DNA from: JABCPO02 sp052174015
GTDB taxonomy: Bacteria; Bacillota; Clostridia; TANB77; CAG-508
Direction of reading: 5' to 3'
DNA: 64,000 nucleotides
Assembly: GCA_052174015.1 (NCBI GenBank)
Contig: JBQMXM010000001.1
Location: 1-64,000, forward strand
Both the position numbers and the translations under genes were made by a program. Below are positions 1 through 7,819 of the stretch, one piece after another (within the stretch, counting starts at the first letter, position 1; each line of letters opens with the position of its first letter). The notes below the pieces were generated by a model. That model saw nothing but the letters and a program-made list of their open reading frames with translations. It had not been told where the DNA came from and searched no databases.

Positions 1-1303
1 CATAGATATACATATTTGTATTATTTTCTGAATTTTGAATCCATCCAAAATTCTTTTTAGATTTTGAATCTTTATCTAAATAATATAATTTTATATCTTT
101 TTCAGGAAAATTAATATATCCTGTATTTAAAAAGAAATGAATTTCAAATATTTTTCTAAGTATTTTACTATTATAATTATCAGTAAAGTCTATAAGTTCT
201 GATATATTATAATCATATTCTTCAAATTTTTTTCTATCTTTAAGATTGCTTTTAAATCTTTTTTCATATTGCTCTATATCTAAAAAACGCATATCATTTT
301 CGTAATCTATTTCTGCACAATTTATAACTATTGTTTTTAAGAATTTAACATATTCCATTAAATATATAATTTTTTCATATATTTTCATTGTATTTAATAC
401 TAATCTATTTAAATATTGTACTATACTTGCTTTTTCTTCAAATTTTAAATCATGATTACATATTTCTAAAGTTTTAGTATATTCTTGAATCTTTTTTCTA
501 GCTACATCTGTTAATTTTGTGATTTCATTTTTCCCAATAAACTTTTCTTCATAAGCTATGATATCATATTTTTTAAGTGCAAACATAATATCTTTAAATA
601 TATCTACTAAGCTTTCATACTCTGAATCTTTTGATTCATATAATTTTGTTAATTCTTCTTCTGTAATATCTAATGGCTCTTCTAACATTTGTAAAAATTC
701 ACTATCTGTCATTGGTTCAAAAATAGTAGCTAAATATATATCATTTATATTATATACTGAATCTAATTCAAATTTTTTAACTATTTTATTAAATAATTTA
801 TTTATATAACCTTTTTGTAATATCTTATTTAACTCCTCTTCTGAACATACAGGTAATTGTAATAATAATGAGTTTCTTAAATTTTTCTTTTCTTTAAATG
901 ATTCTATTAAATTACATAAATCTAAAATAATCCAAATATTAATATCTGTTTCATAATAATCCATATTATCTTCAGGTAATTTACTATAATTTATTAATGC
1001 TAATCTATCTATATATCCTAATTCTGATATATAGATTTTTTGGTCTTCATTAAATTCCTCTATTATATTATAAGTTACAGAAGTTATTACTTTTTTTATC
1101 ATATCATATGGTATTTTAGTAATTTCAGAGATTAATTGAAATACCATTCTATGTGTTAATATATTAACTCCATTTTCTATTAATTTTTTTCTTTTCTTTT
1201 TTAACATCAACATTGTTAATATATAGTATTTTTTAATATCTTGTGATATTGTTTGATACATTTCTAAATCATAGTTTTGCTCTGTTTTATTATTTTTTTT
1301 CAT
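1..1303 (-). CDS. Unknown protein, C-terminus beyond the window
   Basis: An uninterrupted frame of about 434 codons runs from an ATG at 1303 off the left edge, so the C-terminus is missing. GGAGG lies 4 nt before this ATG; an adjacent in-frame ATG at 1306 has only 1 nt of spacing and is less likely. The product begins MKKNNKTEQNYDLEMYQT and is rich in Lys, Glu, Asn, Ile and Tyr. It looks helical, with no clear signal peptide or membrane segment in the visible part and no catalytic motif I recognise. It lies upstream of nothing visible and downstream of carD, from which a terminator-like hairpin at 1450-1469 separates it. Continuity of the frame over 1.3 kb in AT-rich DNA is the main evidence that it is real. 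Function unknown. Confidence 0.8.
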   Translation of the reverse strand, partial: MKKNNKTEQNYDLEMYQTISQDIKKYYILTMLMLKKKRKKLIENGVNILTHRMVFQLISEITKIPYDMIKKVITSVTYNIIEEFNEDQKIYISELGYIDRLALINYSKLPEDNMDYYETDINIWIILDLCNLIESFKEKKNLRNSLLLQLPVCSEEELNKILQKGYINKLFNKIVKKFELDSVYNINDIYLATIFEPMTDSEFLQMLEEPLDITEEELTKLYESKDSEYESLVDIFKDIMFALKKYDIIAYEEKFIGKNEITKLTDVARKKIQEYTKTLEICNHDLKFEEKASIVQYLNRLVLNTMKIYEKIIYLMEYVKFLKTIVINCAEIDYENDMRFLDIEQYEKRFKSNLKDRKKFEEYDYNISELIDFTDNYNSKILRKIFEIHFFLNTGYINFPEKDIKLYYLDKDSKSKKNFGWIQNSENNTNMYIY

Positions 1304-1441
1304 CATTCCTCCATTTTCATTTTAATTATATCATAATAGATATAAATTTACTATATTAAGTTTGTATTAAATTTATTTTAAATTATCATTACATTTCACC
1401 CAACATTAAATAACATATACTAAGTACTCAAGATAAAGATA

Positions 1442-1469
1442 TAAAAAATAGAAGATGTTAATATCTTCT
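1442..1469 (-). terminator. Intrinsic terminator after carD
   Basis: On the minus strand a perfect 7-bp stem (AGAAGAT/ATCTTCT, 1450-1469) with a short loop is followed by a T-rich run at 1449-1442. It lies 66 bp past the carD stop. Confidence 0.6.
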
Positions 1470-1534
1470 ATATTAATTATTATTATTTTTTTATTTTTTT
1501 GTTATTATTATTAATATTATTACTAAAATATATG

Positions 1535-2008
1535 TTATTGTCCAAATGTTTCTAATTTTTGATTAATTTCTTCTAATGTTTGCCCTGTAACAGCAGATAT
1601 CTCACTTGTTAATACTTGTGTTACATTATTAAGCATTTTCTTTTCACTAGTAGATAGATTTTTTTCATTATTTCTAAGATTTAAATCTCTATATACTTCT
1701 GCTAATTCATATACATTTCCTGTTTTCATTTTTTCTTTATTTTCATTGTATCTTTCATTCCAATTTTCAACATCATTTTTTTCTGTATTAAAAATAATGT
1801 CCATTACTTCATCTATTTCTTTTTCTGATACAACATTTCTTAAACCTAACTCAGATATCTTATTTTCAGGAACCATTAATGTAACTTCTCCTGGCATTTT
1901 TAAGATTAAATAATTTTGTTTTTCTCCTAATATTTCTTTTTCTTGTATATCTGAAATTATCCCTGCTCCATGCATAGGATAAAATACTTTTGCTCCGACT
2001 TCAAACAT
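1535..2008 (-). CDS. carD: CarD/CdnL family RNA polymerase-binding regulator
   Basis: A 157-residue protein. Residues 1-67 form the CarD_TRCF (RNA polymerase-interacting) Tudor-like domain, beginning VGAKVFYPMHGAGII and including the LMVPENKISELGLR strand. The remainder is the helical DNA-contacting domain. Members bind the beta subunit of RNA polymerase and stabilise the open promoter complex, typically at rRNA and stress promoters. Length and both domains agree with the family. The ATG at 2008 has a TGAGG ribosome site. The gene is monocistronic, with a terminator on either side. The family call is firm; the regulon in this organism cannot be inferred. Confidence 0.93.
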   Translation of the reverse strand: MFEVGAKVFYPMHGAGIISDIQEKEILGEKQNYLILKMPGEVTLMVPENKISELGLRNVVSEKEIDEVMDIIFNTEKNDVENWNERYNENKEKMKTGNVYELAEVYRDLNLRNNEKNLSTSEKKMLNNVTQVLTSEISAVTGQTLEEINQKLETFGQ

Positions 2009-2097
2009 ATATTTTTCCTCACTCTCTTTTTTCTACATCTTTATTATACCACATTTTTTAATAAATAGAAAGAGTAAATAGCAAAATATTTATGTAA

Positions 2098-2123
2098 ATT
2101 AAAATAGACTCAAATTGAGTCTA
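2098..2123 (-). terminator. Intrinsic terminator after the first pilin-like gene
   Basis: The inverted repeat TAGACTC...GAGTCTA at 2105-2123 is followed on the minus strand by TTTTAATTT. It lies about 45 bp past the stop of the pilin-like gene and ahead of carD. Confidence 0.6.
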
Positions 2124-2164
2124 TCTTTTATCATATTTATTAAATTATATTAAATTATATTATA

Positions 2165-3553
2165 CTAATCTTTTATCTTCCATTGTCCTGCACTTACTTT
2201 CTCTATCATACTTCCATCTAAATATACTACAGGTCGCAAGAATCTTGTACTATCACGCACATCTGCATAATTCTCTCTACCAGTGAAGATCATGTCGCCA
2301 TAGATCTCGCGAGAGTCTACAATATGGATCCAAAAAACTGCAAAACTAGAGCGAATAGTAGAAACGCTACGAGAGCTAAGCCAATACCAATTACTTTTAA
2401 ATATATGATTTTTTAATTTTTCCTTATTTTCTTTTACCTTTGGGTCTGTTACTAAATCTTTATCATATTCTCCTCCGAGTTCTTTATCTATGGCATAATA
2501 TTCTCGGTCATATCTTTGTTTACTTGTACTACTTCCTTTTTCATTATCACTACTTATTGTTGGATATACTACTTCTAGACTTTTTTGAGATTCCTCTTTA
2601 TAGTTATGATAATCATCAAAAAATTTCTTATCATCATCTGTAAAATCTGTATGTTCTTCCCCCTTCATTATTTTAACTATATCTTCAATTGTCATACTTC
2701 TTGCACCAGAACCAGTTAATGTTCTTGATTGTGCTTCTCCAATATACTTATTACCTATTTGATATGTTGTAGTTATTTGTTTAGCTCCTTTACCATGTCC
2801 ATATATACTACATGCTTTATGTAGTTCTTCTTCTGCATATAACCAACCTATACCACCTTCTAGTGTAAATTGGTTTGCCTCTTCTCCTCCTGTTATTCCT
2901 CCTACTGATTCTTTTGAAATTACCTTTATTTGATTGTTATGAGTTGATATTACAACCCATTCTTTAGCCGTTGGGTCTATTGTTACTGTTTGTGTAGGAC
3001 GATGATAACCATTACCTCCTGTTTGTGCAGTACCTTTTGGACTTATATATGTTAATTTTGATGTGTCTGTAACTCCTTTTGTTGGGTCATAAGTTATTAT
3101 ATCTCCAACTTGTATTCCTGATTCTGATGATTGGTTTTGCCCTATTTGATTATTTATTATTCTACCGTCTTCTATTGTATAAGTAACTGTATATTCATTA
3201 TGGTTTGTTTTAACTTTTAAGTTAAGTGGAGTAGCATTTTCATCTCCCACTATTTCACCATCTAACTGTATACCTTGTTTTTCTAATTCTTTTTTAAAAG
3301 TAACTTTATTAAATTTTCCATCTTTATTTGTAAAACTTGCACTATATGCTGACATTATTCTGTCTTTTTCTAAGGCTATTTCTTGTTTTTGCTTACTTTC
3401 TCTCGCTTTAAATATTAATCCATTTTGTCCTAGTGCTAAACTAAGTGCAACTCCTGCAAGTATAAGTAATACTATTATTGTAAGTACTAATGCAATTAAT
3501 GTTATACCATTATTTGTATTTGTTTTTTGTTTATTTTTCTTTTGTTTATACAT
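2165..3553 (-). CDS. Pilin-like surface protein with variable C-terminal (lectin-like) patch
   Basis: A 462-residue protein. The N-terminus carries a short basic leader ending in NNG, then ITLIALVLTIIVLLILAGVA (from residue 17), a type IV prepilin/pseudopilin membrane helix; Ala replaces the usual Glu at position 5. Residues about 60-390 form an extracellular region without a named motif. Residues 391-440 are a variable patch from YW (W391) to FLRP, of the kind ending in RPVVxL seen in C-type-lectin or sulfatase-modifying folds. The last 21 residues match the second copy at 35622-36996 almost exactly. The ATG at 3553 has AGGAG 5 nt upstream. The gene is monocistronic, with a hairpin after it. 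Inference: cell-surface display of a binding face. No partner pilus assembly genes are in the window. Confidence 0.85.
   Translation of the reverse strand: MYKQKKNKQKTNTNNGITLIALVLTIIVLLILAGVALSLALGQNGLIFKARESKQKQEIALEKDRIMSAYSASFTNKDGKFNKVTFKKELEKQGIQLDGEIVGDENATPLNLKVKTNHNEYTVTYTIEDGRIINNQIGQNQSSESGIQVGDIITYDPTKGVTDTSKLTYISPKGTAQTGGNGYHRPTQTVTIDPTAKEWVVISTHNNQIKVISKESVGGITGGEEANQFTLEGGIGWLYAEEELHKACSIYGHGKGAKQITTTYQIGNKYIGEAQSRTLTGSGARSMTIEDIVKIMKGEEHTDFTDDDKKFFDDYHNYKEESQKSLEVVYPTISSDNEKGSSTSKQRYDREYYAIDKELGGEYDKDLVTDPKVKENKEKLKNHIFKSNWYWLSSRSVSTIRSSFAVFWIHIVDSREIYGDMIFTGRENYADVRDSTRFLRPVVYLDGSMIEKVSAGQWKIKD
2234..2383 (-). other. Hypervariable patch (candidate variable region) in pilin-like gene 1
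   Basis: This 150-bp coding segment (W391 to R440) contains many CG dinucleotides and NNC/NNT codons and is 64/150 G+C by hand count. It stands out sharply from the flanking AT-rich sequence. Compared ungapped with the patch of the second gene (35691-35841), only about 9 of 51 amino acids agree, whereas the next 69 bases downstream (2167-2235) differ at one position. Confidence 0.6.
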
Positions 3554-3701
3554 TATATCTCCTAACTTTTTTTTAATATTTAATATAATTTAACTATAAT
3601 AATTCAAACTATAATACTATAATATAGTATATGATTATATTTATTAATTTAGTATATATATTTTTTTATAGTAATAACATTGTAATATTTTTGTAATTTA
3701 T

Positions 3702-3737
3702 ATAAAAAATAATAGAGATATTACTACCTCTATTATT
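3702..3737 (-). terminator. Intrinsic terminator after HU
   Basis: The stem AATAATAGAG/CTCTATTATT (3708-3737) is followed on the minus strand by a TTTTTTATA run. It lies 35 bp past the HU stop. Confidence 0.75.
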
Positions 3738-3771
3738 TTATTACATAGTTATTTATTTAATTGGTTGTAAA

Positions 3772-4047
3772 CTATTTGTTTACTTTGTCTTTTAATGCTT
3801 TTCCTGCTTTAAATACTGGTGCTTTTGAAGCTGGAATAATCATTTCTTCATTAGTTTGTGGATTTCTTCCTTTTCTTTTAGCTCTTCTTCTTACTTCAAA
3901 AGTTCCAAATCCTACTAATTGAATTTTTTCTTCTTTTTGTAACGCTTCTGTAACTACATCAAGAAATGCTGCTAAATGTAATTCTGCATTCTTTTTTGTT
4001 CCTTCTGTTTTAGCTACGATTGCTTCTACTAATTCAGTTTTGTTCAT
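3772..4047 (-). CDS. hup: HU-family DNA-binding protein
   Basis: A 91-residue protein, the normal HU length. It has the N-terminal helical dimerisation segment (MNKTELVEAIVAKTEG), the core GFGTFEVRRR strand and the DNA-binding arm with RKGRNPQTNEEMIIPASKAPVFKAGK. HU bends and compacts DNA as a nucleoid protein and assists replication and recombination. The ATG at 4047 follows an AGGAGG site. The gene is monocistronic: it has its own promoter at 4130-4158 and a terminator at 3702-3737. Very confident. Confidence 0.97.
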   Translation of the reverse strand: MNKTELVEAIVAKTEGTKKNAELHLAAFLDVVTEALQKEEKIQLVGFGTFEVRRRAKRKGRNPQTNEEMIIPASKAPVFKAGKALKDKVNK

Positions 4048-4129
4048 TGTATACCTCCTACAATAATAATTATTAGCAGTACATTTATCAATATTTAAAT
4101 ATACTTTTAGCTATCATTATTATATTTTT

Positions 4130-4158
4130 AATATAGCATATTAAAAATTTACTTGCAA
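4130..4158 (-). promoter_or_regulatory. Sigma-A type promoter of the HU gene
   Basis: On the minus strand TTGCAA (4158-4153), a 17-bp spacer and TATATT (4135-4130) precede the HU start by about 80 bp. Confidence 0.55.
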
Positions 4159-4223
4159 GACTTTTTTTAACTTTTTTTTATTTTTTTACATATTTTAGCT
4201 ATTTTTTTGTATTTTTCTAGTTT

Positions 4224-5162
4224 TTACGGCATATTTCCAAGTAAATAATCTTTTGTATGCATTCTTTTTTTGTTCTCTGGTTGCAGAACTATTACTTCTA
4301 TAATACCATCTCTTGCTTTTATAAATAGTCTTCTGTTAGAAATATAATATGTTTTTATATCATCTTTTAATATTTCTTCTAAACTTTTACCTATTATATT
4401 TGAAACTTCTTCAAATGTTAGTTTTTCTACTTCAAATATTTTAAAAATTGTATTATTTAATTTTGTTTTAGCTATTAGAAAATCATTTAATCCTCTTACT
4501 ATATTAAATATTTTTTCTGTACTTTCATTCCAATTAATATTTTGTATTTGTTTGTCTATTAATGGTGCATATGTTGCATCATCTTCATTTTGTTTTTGTG
4601 GAACTATTTCATCTATTTTATCTAATGTCCTCACAAGTATATCTGCACCTAAAATACTTAATTTTTCAAACATTGTTTTAGTTGTGTCTTTTCTTTCTAT
4701 TAATATTTTTTCTTGTAATAATATATCTCCTGTATCCATTTTTTCATCAAGATACATTGTAGTAATACCTGTTTCTGTTTCTCCATTAATTACAGCCCAT
4801 TGTATAGGTGCAGCCCCCCTATATTTAGGTAATAATGAACCATGTACATTAATTGGTGCATATTTACATATATTTAAATACCTTTTTGGTAATATTTTAC
4901 CATATGCTACTACAATTAATATATCTGGTTTTAACTCTTTTATTTCATTAAATACTTTATCGTCTTTTAATGTTTTTGGTTTTAATACTTTAATACCATG
5001 CTCTTTTGCTAATATAGCTACAGGTGTTTCTAGTATTTTTTGCCCTCTGCCATTTTTTTTATCTTCATTTGTTACTACTGCTAATATATTATGTTTTGAG
5101 TCTATTAATTTTTCTAACGACTTACGTGCAAACTCAGGTGTACCCATAAATACTATATTCAT
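4224..5162 (-). CDS. fmt: Methionyl-tRNA formyltransferase
   Basis: A 312-residue enzyme that transfers a formyl group from 10-formyltetrahydrofolate to Met-tRNAi. The N-terminal Rossmann domain starts NIVFMGTPEFARKSL. The folate-binding and catalytic motif HGSLLPKYRGAAPIQWA is at 107-123, with catalytic His107, and the conserved Asp lies in the DEKMDTGDIL stretch (about 139-148). The C-terminal OB-fold tRNA-binding domain follows. Length is typical. The usual partner def is not adjacent, so the gene stands alone, divergent from 5255. Firm call. Confidence 0.96.
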   Translation of the reverse strand: MNIVFMGTPEFARKSLEKLIDSKHNILAVVTNEDKKNGRGQKILETPVAILAKEHGIKVLKPKTLKDDKVFNEIKELKPDILIVVAYGKILPKRYLNICKYAPINVHGSLLPKYRGAAPIQWAVINGETETGITTMYLDEKMDTGDILLQEKILIERKDTTKTMFEKLSILGADILVRTLDKIDEIVPQKQNEDDATYAPLIDKQIQNINWNESTEKIFNIVRGLNDFLIAKTKLNNTIFKIFEVEKLTFEEVSNIIGKSLEEILKDDIKTYYISNRRLFIKARDGIIEVIVLQPENKKRMHTKDYLLGNMP

Positions 5163-5254
5163 TTTAATACCTCTTTTACTTATCTTTATTATTTTTATTC
5201 CTTTTTTATTATTTCTATGATATTATATAACTAGAAAAAAATAAAGGAGTTTTT

Positions 5255-7192
5255 ATGAAAATAATATATATTTTAGAAGATTTTCTTAATAATTTTAAAA
5301 ATATTTTTGAAAAAATATGTGAAAAAATAGCAAAAGTATTAAAAACAGATACATATACATTAATAATAGCTATATTTACATTATTAAGTTGTATTGCAAC
5401 TGTTACTTGTATATTAGAATTTATACAAATTTTAATTGGTGGTATTGGTAATAATCTTATACATATCTACATATCTCCAATTTATCCTTTAATTGCATAC
5501 TATTATATGGTTAGATCTAAATATTTTAAAAATTCTGAATTTAAAAAAGATATTTTGAAATTTCATATATTTATGTTTGCAATTATAGTTTCAATATTAT
5601 TAGTTAAAATAGTTAATACCGTTTTTTGGGGAATATTTTTTGCAATTCCTAATTATATGTATATATTAAAAACAAATAGCTTTAATATATATTTTAGCAC
5701 ACTATCTTTAAACCTATTTGTTTTTAGTTTTAGTTTATACAAAATATATTATTCTTTTTTTAAAATACCTAAACATATACAATTAAAAAAAGAAGAAAAG
5801 AATTTAAATAAACAAAAAAATAGTACACCTAGTTTAAATGTTACTAAACTTAATAATGATAGAAGAACTGAATTTACAAATTTTCTAAAAATTGGTAATA
5901 TAACTATTCCTGAAACAGAAAATTCTAAACATACATTAATATTCACAGAAGATAGTAATAATATTAATCGTATATTTACTAATGCTATTTCTAATGATTT
6001 AGTAAAAAGAAAAGATATTAATGATTGTGCAAACATATATATTAATGAGCTTTTAAAAACTAATAGAGTTGAGTTATCTAAGTTTTCTTTTGCTACTGAT
6101 ATTAATGACATACAAGAACAAGAATTACACAACATCTCTATAAATAATCTAATAATTTCTTCAAACAAGATTAGAGATTTTTTAAAACAAATTACATATA
6201 ATTCTAAACAAATGAATGTTGGTATTACATACATTTTTGATAAAGATATTAATATAGAACAAATTATAGAAAAGTCAAAAAACACTGAACAAAAATATAC
6301 ATTATATAATTCTGAAAATATATATATTAACCCTTTTATTGAAGAAAATAATAAGGCTATGGCTAAAAACATTTCTGATAGTATCTTTTTACTAAACAAA
6401 AAATTGAATTTAAATTTAAATATAAATTTTGAGTCTTTAAGACTACTTCAAAATTCTGCTGTTATACTAAAATCTGTATATATGAATGAAAACAATATTT
6501 TACCTAACCTTAGTGATTTAAAAAATATATTATCTAATTTAAATGATATTTCTACTTTAGTTAATAAGTTTAAAAAGATTAATGAAAATAATTTAAGTGC
6601 TTATACCAACTTATTAAAATATTTTGATGAGATATTAAAAGATGAAAATATTAAAATTATTCAAGATAAGATTTCTTCTATTATTAAGATAATTACAGAG
6701 ATTGAAACATCAATTTTTGCTAAAATTCTTTTAAATAGAGAAAATAATATTAGTTTTAAAAATATACTTGAAAATGCTGAAATAAACTATATACCAGTTT
6801 TTGATAATACATTAAAAGAACTAATATTATTACAATTAACAAACTATATTAGTACAATAAATGAAAAAAATTATACTAACATATTACCACACAATATTTA
6901 CATATCAAACTATAATAGTGATAATATTTCTAAATCTCTTTTATCTAAATTAACAGCACTCAACATAGCTATGATAGTTTCTGAAAAACAAATCTATTTA
7001 GATAACATTAAATATTTTAATAACATTTTTGCATTTGTTGATGTATATTCTAAATATCCTGAAGATTTTTCTAAAATATTTGATAACAATATTTTAAAAT
7101 ATTCTAAAGCAAATATAGATTTTCCGAGATATTTAATATATTCAAGCAATAATACAAATATGAAAAAACAAGGATTAATAAATAACATTTAA
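5255..7192 (+). CDS. Membrane protein resembling a catalytically dead VirD4/TraG ATPase
   Basis: A 645-residue protein with about four membrane helices in residues 35-170 and a soluble C-terminal part. I recognise no family with certainty. Several segments fall in the same order as in the coupling ATPase encoded at 7820-10231. HTLIFTEDSNNIN (226-238) lies where the GxxGxGKS loop should be, and INPF (358-361) matches its YNPL. A helix with VILKSVY and LSDLKNIL matches its FKSVIYFLL region. NIYISNYNSD (547-556) lies where VYFFLDEF, the Walker B box, should be, and IFAFVDVYSK matches HLFLGSNSK. No Walker residue is kept, so ATP hydrolysis looks lost. The ribosome site AAAGGAG is good, and the next gene follows after 14 nt. 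The homology is inferred by eye only. Confidence 0.7.
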   Translation: MKIIYILEDFLNNFKNIFEKICEKIAKVLKTDTYTLIIAIFTLLSCIATVTCILEFIQILIGGIGNNLIHIYISPIYPLIAYYYMVRSKYFKNSEFKKDILKFHIFMFAIIVSILLVKIVNTVFWGIFFAIPNYMYILKTNSFNIYFSTLSLNLFVFSFSLYKIYYSFFKIPKHIQLKKEEKNLNKQKNSTPSLNVTKLNNDRRTEFTNFLKIGNITIPETENSKHTLIFTEDSNNINRIFTNAISNDLVKRKDINDCANIYINELLKTNRVELSKFSFATDINDIQEQELHNISINNLIISSNKIRDFLKQITYNSKQMNVGITYIFDKDINIEQIIEKSKNTEQKYTLYNSENIYINPFIEENNKAMAKNISDSIFLLNKKLNLNLNINFESLRLLQNSAVILKSVYMNENNILPNLSDLKNILSNLNDISTLVNKFKKINENNLSAYTNLLKYFDEILKDENIKIIQDKISSIIKIITEIETSIFAKILLNRENNISFKNILENAEINYIPVFDNTLKELILLQLTNYISTINEKNYTNILPHNIYISNYNSDNISKSLLSKLTALNIAMIVSEKQIYLDNIKYFNNIFAFVDVYSKYPEDFSKIFDNNILKYSKANIDFPRYLIYSSNNTNMKKQGLINNI

Positions 7193-7206
7193 ATAAGGAG
7201 AATATT

Positions 7207-7683
7207 ATGATGGACACTACAATTAAAATATATTTAGCAGGTTCAATGTTTAATGAAGCTGATATTGCTCAAAGAAAATTAGAAGCATCAATACTTAGAA
7301 ATACATTTAAAAATATAACTGTATTTAATCCAATTGAAAAACCTTTTAATACAAACAAAGAAAGTTTACCTACATCAATTGAAATATTTGAAGCTGATAC
7401 TCAAGCAGTTATTGATTCAGATATATTTCTAGCAGATATATCAAATGAAGATTCAGGTGTTTTAGTTGAATTAGGTATAGCTATATCTAATAATAAGACT
7501 ATTATAGTTGTAAATTCAGATATTAGACTTAAATCTGCAAATAAATATGATATACCTTCATATTCTATGAATCATTATGTATTAGGTGGAATATTAAAAC
7601 ATGGATATCTTGTACATAATTTTAATGAAGCTATATCAACAATAGAAAACTTAATACCTAATTTATTACAACAAAAACAATAA
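7207..7683 (+). CDS. Nucleoside 2-deoxyribosyltransferase family protein
   Basis: A 158-residue protein of the nucleoside deoxyribosyltransferase fold. It opens with the glycine/serine loop IYLAGSMFNEAD and has the DSDIFLADIS strand. The segment SGVLVELGIA carries the family's catalytic-type Glu, and the protein ends with a Rossmann-like half. Members exchange or hydrolyse the base of 2'-deoxynucleosides; some are phage or mobile-element enzymes and some act on nucleotides. It shares a transcript with 5255-7192 (14-nt gap) and converges on the coupling ATPase gene. The start at 7207 follows AAGGAG by 6 nt; a second ATG directly follows. The exact substrate is unknown. Confidence 0.85.
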   Translation: MMDTTIKIYLAGSMFNEADIAQRKLEASILRNTFKNITVFNPIEKPFNTNKESLPTSIEIFEADTQAVIDSDIFLADISNEDSGVLVELGIAISNNKTIIVVNSDIRLKSANKYDIPSYSMNHYVLGGILKHGYLVHNFNEAISTIENLIPNLLQQKQ

Positions 7684-7710
7684 TTAATATTATTAAATAT
7701 TTAATGTAAA

Positions 7711-7736
7711 TAGGAAGTAATTTAAATTACTTCCTA
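7711..7736. terminator. Bidirectional terminator between convergent genes
   Basis: A perfect 26-bp palindrome, TAGGAAGTAATTT/AAATTACTTCCTA, lies between the deoxyribosyltransferase and the coupling ATPase stops. T-rich stretches follow on both strands. Confidence 0.75.
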
Positions 7737-7819
7737 TTCTCATTTTATTATTATTAAATTTATTATTAGTATTATCTTTTTTTAAATTTATTGGTTTAAA
7801 TTTATTATTATTTGTTAAA

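Noticed and set aside
558..809. A plus-strand frame of 83 codons.
   Set aside because: It lies wholly inside the opposite-strand unknown gene at 1-1303 and has no ribosome site; an antisense shadow.
4552..5220. A 222-codon plus-strand frame opposite fmt.
   Set aside because: fmt on the minus strand has all family motifs. The plus frame has the hydrophobic, Ser/Phe/Leu-rich character of an antisense shadow in AT-rich DNA.
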